64,000 nt of DNA from Amblyomma americanum (lineage: Eukaryota > Arthropoda > Arachnida > Ixodida > Ixodidae), in assembly GCF_052857255.1 (NCBI RefSeq), contig NW_027526486.1, positions 496,001-560,000 on the forward strand. The letters are read 5' to 3'. The notes below the pieces were generated by a model, which had not been told where the DNA came from, did not search any database, and saw only the letters and a list, made by a program, of their open reading frames with translations. Both the position numbers and the translations under genes were made by a program. Of this stretch, positions 59,701 to 64,000 are shown piece by piece; positions within the stretch are counted from its first letter, which is position 1; the number at the start of each line of letters is the position of its first letter.

Positions 59701-62700
59701 TGAATCATGCTAGTTTCGACCTAAAACGGTGTATCCCGTTGTTTTGAGCCGGAATACAAGTTTTCGCGCAGTTCTGAGAGAAAAAGTTTACACCTTTCTC
59801 TCATCTACTCTTCGAAGACTTGTAAAATCGATGCTCGTGAATCTTGCTAGTTTCGAACTAAAACGATGTATCCCGTTGTTTTGAGCCGGAATACAAGTTT
59901 TCGCGCAGTTCTGAGAGAAAAAGTTTACACCTTTCTCTCGTGTACTCTTCGACGACATGTAAAATCGATGCTCGTGAATTTTGCTAGTTTCGATCTAAAG
60001 CAATGTAACCCGTTGTTTTGAGCCGGAATACAAGTTTTCGCGCAGTTCGGAGAGAAAAAGTTTACACCTTTCTCTCGTCTACTATTCGACGACTTGTAAA
60101 ATCGATGCTCGTGAATCTTGCTAGTTTCGACCTAAAACTATGTATCCCTTTGTTTTGAGCCGGAATACAAGTTTTCGCGCAGTTCTGACAGAAAAAGTTT
60201 ACACCTTTCTCTCGTCTACTATTCGACGACTGGTAAAATCGATGCTCGTGAATCATGCTAGTTTCGATCTAAAACGGTGTATCCCGTTGTTTTGAGCCGG
60301 AATACAAGTTTTCGCGCAGTTCTGAGAAAAAAAGTTTACACCTTTCTCTCATCTACTCTTCGAAGACTTGTAAAATCGATGCTCGTGAATCTTGCTAGTT
60401 TCGATCTAAAACGATGTATCCCGTTGTTTTGAGCCGGAATACAAGTTTTCGCGCAGTTCTGAGAGAAAAAGTTTACACCTTTCTCTCGTGTACTCTTCGA
60501 CGACATGTAAAATCGATGCTCGTGAATTTTGCTAGTTTCGATCTAAAACGATATATCCTGTTGTTTTGAGCCGGAATACAAGTTTTCGCGCAGTTCGGAG
60601 AGAAAAAGTTTACACCTTTCTCTCGTCTACTCCTCGACGACTCGTAAAATCGATGCTCGTGAATCTTGCTAGTTTCGATGTAAAACGATGTATCCCGTTG
60701 TTTTGAGCCGGAATACAAGTTTTCGCGCAGTTCTGAGAGTTAAAGTTTACACCTTTCTTTCATGTACTCTTCGAGGACATGTAAAATCGATGCTCGTGAA
60801 TCTTGCTAGTTTCGACCTAAAACGATGTATCCTTTTGTTTTGAGCCGGAATACAAGTTTTCGCGCAGTTCTGAGAGAAAAAGTTTACACCTTTCTCTCGT
60901 GTACTCTTCGACGACATGTAAAATCGATGCTCGTGAATCTTGCTAGTTTCGATCTAAAACGATGAATCCCGTTGTTTTGAACCGGAATACAAGTTTTCGC
61001 GCAGTTCTGAGAGAAAAAGTTTACACCTTTCTCTCGTCTACTATTCGACGACTCGTAAAATCGATGCCCCTGAATCTTGCTAGTTTCGACCTAAAACGAT
61101 GTATCCCTTTGTTTTGAGCAATAATACAAGTTTTCGCGCAGTTCTGAGAGAAAAAGTTTACACCTTTCTCTCGCGTTCTCTTCCATGACTTTTAAAATCG
61201 ATGCTCGTGAATCATGCTAGTTTCGACCTAAAACGATGTATCCCGTTGTTTTGAGCCGGAATACACGTTTTCGCGCAGTTCTGAGAGGAAAAGTTTACAC
61301 CTTTCTCTCGTGTACTCTTCGACGACTTGTAAAATCGATGCTCGTGAATCTTGCTAGTTTCGATCTAAAACGATGTATCCCGTTGTTTTGAGCCGGAATA
61401 CAAGTTTTCGCGCCGTTCTGAGAGAAAACGTTAACACCTTTCTCTCGTCTACTATTCGAAGACTTGAAAAATCGATGCTCGTGAATCTTGCTAGTTTCGA
61501 CCTAAAACGATGTATCCCTTTGTTTTGAGCCGGAATACAAGTTTTCGCGCAGTTCTGAGAGAAAAAGTTTACACCTTTCTCTCGTCTACTATTCGACGAC
61601 TTGTAAAATCGATGCTCGTGAATTATGCTAGTTTCGATCTAAAACGGTGTATCCCGTTGTTTTGAGCCGGAATACAAGTTTTCGCGCAGTTCTGAGAGAA
61701 AAAGTGTACACCTTTCTCTCATCTACTCTTCGAAGACTTGTAAAATCGATGCTCGTGAATCTTGCTAGTTTCGATCTAAAACGATGTATCCCGTTGTTTT
61801 GAGCCGGAATACAAGTTTTCGCGCAGTTCTGAGAGAAAAAGTTTACACCTTTCTCTCGTGTACTCTTCGACGACATGTAAAATCGATGCTCGTGAATTTT
61901 GCTAGTTTCGATCTAAAACGATATATCCTGTTGTTTTGAGCCGGAATACAAGTTTTCGCGCAGTTCGGAGAGAAAAAGTTTACACCTTTCTCTTGTCTAC
62001 TCCTCGACGACTCGTAAAATCGATGCTCGTGAATCTTGCTAGTTTCGATGTAAAACGATGTATCCCGTTGTTTTGAGCCGGAATACAGGTTTTCGCGCAG
62101 TTCTGAGAGTTAAAGTTTACACCTTTCTTTCATGTACTCTTCGAGGACATGTAAAATCGATGCTCGTGAATCTTGCTAGTTTCGACCTAAAACGATGTAT
62201 CCTTTTGTTTTGAGCTGGAATACAAGTTTTCGCGCAGTTCTGAGAGAAAAAGTTTACACCTTTCTCTCGTGTACTCTTCGACGACATGTAAAATCGATGC
62301 TCGTGAATCTTGCTAGTTTCGATCTAAAACGATGAATCCCGGTGTTTTGAACCGGAATACAAGTTTTCGCGCAGTTCTGAGAGAAAAAGTTTACACCTTT
62401 CTCTCGTCTACTATTCGACGACTCGTAAAATCGATGCTCGTGAATCTTGCTAGTTTCGACCTAAAACGATGTATCCCTTTGTTATGAGCCGGAATACAAG
62501 TTTTCGCGCAGTTCTGAGAGAAAAAGTTTACACCTTTCTCTCGTCTACTGTTCGACGACTCGTAAAATTGATGCTCGTGAATCTTGCTAGTTTCGACCTA
62601 AAACGATGTATCCCGTTGTTTTGAGCCGGAATAAATGTTTTCGCGCAGTTCTGAGAGGAAAAGTTTACACCTTTCTCTCGTGTACTCTTCGACGACTTGT

Positions 62701-63000
62701 AAAATCGATGCTCGTGAATCTTGCTAGTTTCGATCTAAAACGATGTATCCCGTTGTTTTGAGCCGCAATACAAGTTTTCGCGCCGTTCTGAGAGAAAACG
62801 TTTACACCTTTCTCTCGTCTACTATTCGAAGACTTGTAAAATCGATGCTCGTGAATCTTGCTAGTTTCGACCTGACACGATGTATCCCTTTGTTTTGAGC
62901 CGGAATACAAGTTTTCGCGCAGTTCTGAGAGAAAAAGTTTACACCTTTCTCTCGTGTACTCTTCGACGACTTGTAAAATCGATGCTCGTGAATCATGCTA
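56750..63000 (+). repeat. Second copy of a segmental repeat of about 10.8-11 kb
   Basis: 56750-58150 matches 45790-47190 at offset 10960 (80 monomers), and 58153-62998 matches 47330-52175 at offset 10823 (79 monomers). The change in offset is exactly one monomer: the E-type monomer present near 47190-47330 is missing at about 58150. The segment therefore repeats a stretch that already spans the end of one 28-mer unit and the start of the 26-mer units, so it arose after those were juxtaposed. Differences include CGGAAAGAAAAAG at about 57857, TATCTCCTTG at about 59050, GAGCAATAATAC at 61120-61122, CTTCCATGAC at about 61183 and CTCTTGTCTAC at about 61991. Confidence 0.8.
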
Positions 63001-63249
63001 GTTTCGACCTAAAACGGTGTATCCCGTTGTTTTGAGCCGGAATACAAGTTTTCGCGCAGTTCTGAGAGAAAAAGTTTACACCTTTCTCTCGTGTTCTCTT
63101 CGATGACTTGTAAAATCGATGCTCGTGAATCATGCTAGTTTCGATCTAAAACGATGTATCCCGTTGTTTTGAGTCGGAATACAAGTTTTCGCGCAGTTCT
63201 GAGAGTTAAAGTTTACACCTTTCTGTCGTCTACTCTTCGAAGACTTGAG

Positions 63250-63794
63250 AAATCGATTCTCGTGAATCTTGCTAGATTCGATCTAAAGCAATCTATCTCG
63301 TTGTTTTGAGCCGGAATACAAGTTTTCGCGAGGTTCTGAGAGAAAAAGTTTACACCTTTCTCTCGTGTACTCTTCGACGACTTGTAAAATCGATGCTCGT
63401 GAATCTTTCTAGTTTCGATCTAAAACTATTTATCCCGTTGCTTTGAGCCGGAATACAAGTTTTCGCGCAGTTCTGAGAGAAAACGTTTACACCTTTTTCT
63501 CGTCTACTATTCGACGACTTGTGAAATCGATTCTCGTGAATCTTGCTAGATTCGATCTAAAGCAATCTATCTCGTTGTTTTGAGCCGGAATACAAGTTTT
63601 CGCGAGGTTCTGAGAGAAAAAGTTTACACCTTTCTCTCGTGTACTCTTCGACGACTTGTAAAATCGATGCTCGTGAATCTTTCTAGTTTCGATCTAAAAC
63701 TATTTATCCCGTTGTTTTGAGCCGGAATACAAGTTTTCGCGCAGTTCTGGGAGAAAACGTTTACACCTTTTTCTCGTCTACTATTCGATGACTT
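63250..63794 (+). repeat. 274-bp dimer (J-K) duplicated in tandem
   Basis: The pair J (TAGATTCG, AAAGCAATC, GCGAGGTTC) plus K (AATCTTTCTAG, AAACTATTTATC, CTTTTTCTCG) occurs at about 63250-63523 and again at 63524-63794, offset 274 bp. Elsewhere in the right half this pair appears only once per block. Small differences are already present: GTTGCTTTGAGCC at about 63438 in the first copy; CTGGGAGAAAACG at about 63748 and TTCGATGACTTG at about 63785 in the second. Confidence 0.8.
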
Positions 63795-64000
63795 GTAAAA
63801 TCGATGTTCGTGAATCTTGCTAGTTTCGACCTAAAACGATGTATCCCGTTGTTTTGAGCCGGAATACAAGTTTTCGCGCAGTTCTGAGAGAAAAAGTTTA
63901 CACCTTTCTCTCGTCTACTCCTCGACGACTCGTAAAATCTATGCTCGTGAATCTTGCTAGTTTCGATGTAAAACGATGTATCCCGTTGTTTTGAGCCGGA

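Larger units (their letters stand above)
1..64000 (+). repeat. 137-bp satellite DNA array filling the whole window
   Basis: Every stretch read is a copy of the same 137-bp unit in the same orientation, with no spacer, transposon or gene between copies. Starting at base 1, monomer starts fall every 137 bp apart from 15 monomers shortened by 2 bp and two shortened by 1 bp. This predicts the last start at 63948, which is what the sequence shows. The total is 467 full monomers and a 53-bp partial one. Most copies differ from the consensus at only a few positions, and the same variants recur, giving recognisable monomer types and higher-order blocks. Long, pure, one-directional arrays with higher-order repeats are typical of centromeric or other heterochromatic satellites; assignment to a centromere is inference. 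The family is not one I recognise. The array continues past both ends of the window. Confidence 0.98.

Noticed and set aside
1..64000. CRISPR array
   Set aside because: Repeats are directly abutting 137-bp units without unique spacers, and there are no cas genes.
1..64000. Transposon, LTR or other mobile element insertion
   Set aside because: The 137-bp phase can be followed from the first to the last base with only 1- and 2-bp losses, leaving no room for an insertion. No target-site duplications, terminal repeats or unrelated sequence were seen.
1..64000. Inverted monomers or strand switches, as seen in some centromere arrays
   Set aside because: The forward marker GAGCCGG (or GAGTCGG/GAACCGG variants) recurs in every monomer read, and its reverse complement never takes its place.
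1..64000. rDNA, tRNA or snRNA repeat cluster
   Set aside because: The unit is too short and contains no A/B box arrangement, conserved rRNA core or Pol III terminator placed to make an RNA gene. The A5 and T4 runs are part of the satellite.
1..64000. Telomeric or subtelomeric repeat
   Set aside because: No TTAGGG, TTTAGGG, TTAGG or related short telomere motif arrays are present.
1..64000. Identification of a species or named satellite family
   Set aside because: The monomer does not match the well-known plant or animal centromere satellites I can recall, such as 178-bp Arabidopsis, 155-156-bp rice and maize, or 171-bp alpha satellite. Naming a source would be a guess.

Overview
The whole 64 kb window is one uninterrupted array of tandem satellite DNA. 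The basic unit is 137 bp, always on the same strand and head to tail. Counting from the first base (a monomer starting TGAATCTTGC), the phase can be followed to the last base: 467 complete monomers plus a 53-bp partial monomer at 63948-64000. The length bookkeeping closes exactly: 450 monomers of 137 bp, 15 of 135 bp (one shared 2-bp deletion) and 2 of 136 bp (two private 1-bp deletions). I see no gene, tRNA, rRNA, transposon, inverted monomer or non-satellite spacer. The many 61-129 aa open frames are by-products of the repeat.

The organism is a eukaryote, most likely a large-genome plant or an invertebrate with long-read-assembled centromeric or other constitutive heterochromatin. I do not recognise the 137-bp family and give no species. 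The consensus is about 42% GC and carries 11 CpGs per monomer, about twice the number expected from its base composition. That is unusual for a satellite that is heavily methylated in the germ line.

The array has several levels of organisation. (1) The 137-bp monomer. (2) About 13-18 recognisable monomer types in a preferred order; A to M fills 1-1781 as a 13-mer. (3) Higher-order blocks of 8, 11, 13, 17, 18, 26, 28, 35, 38 and 40 monomers that recur nearly identically at local offsets (1096, 1507, 1779, 2327-2329, 2464, 3562, 3834, 4791, 5204, 5478 bp). (4) A segmental repeat of about 10.8-11 kb (45.8-52.2 kb against 56.75-63.0 kb). Layout: 0-21.5 kb holds four related copies of an A-M-rich block with local deletions and swaps; 21.8-26.9 kb holds 13-mer and 11-mer duplications; 25.1-37.8 kb holds 35-mer, 29-mer and 13-mer duplications; 37.8-38.9 kb is a small less-homogenised island; 38.9-49 kb holds nested 18-mer and 28-mer tandem duplications; 48.9-64 kb holds 26-mer duplications inside the 10.8-kb repeat, ending with a fresh dimer duplication.

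The likely biology is structural: a candidate centromere or heterochromatin array that turns over by unequal crossover and gene conversion. There are no genes to assemble into a pathway. The points worth a second look are the conversion-like replacement of one monomer at about 1.79-1.92 kb, diagnostic variants confined to parts of the array, hybrid monomers at crossover seams, the dense CpG and E2F-like content, and the conserved inverted repeat in nearly every monomer. Block boundaries were found by eye from shared variants and are accurate to roughly 50 bp unless stated otherwise.
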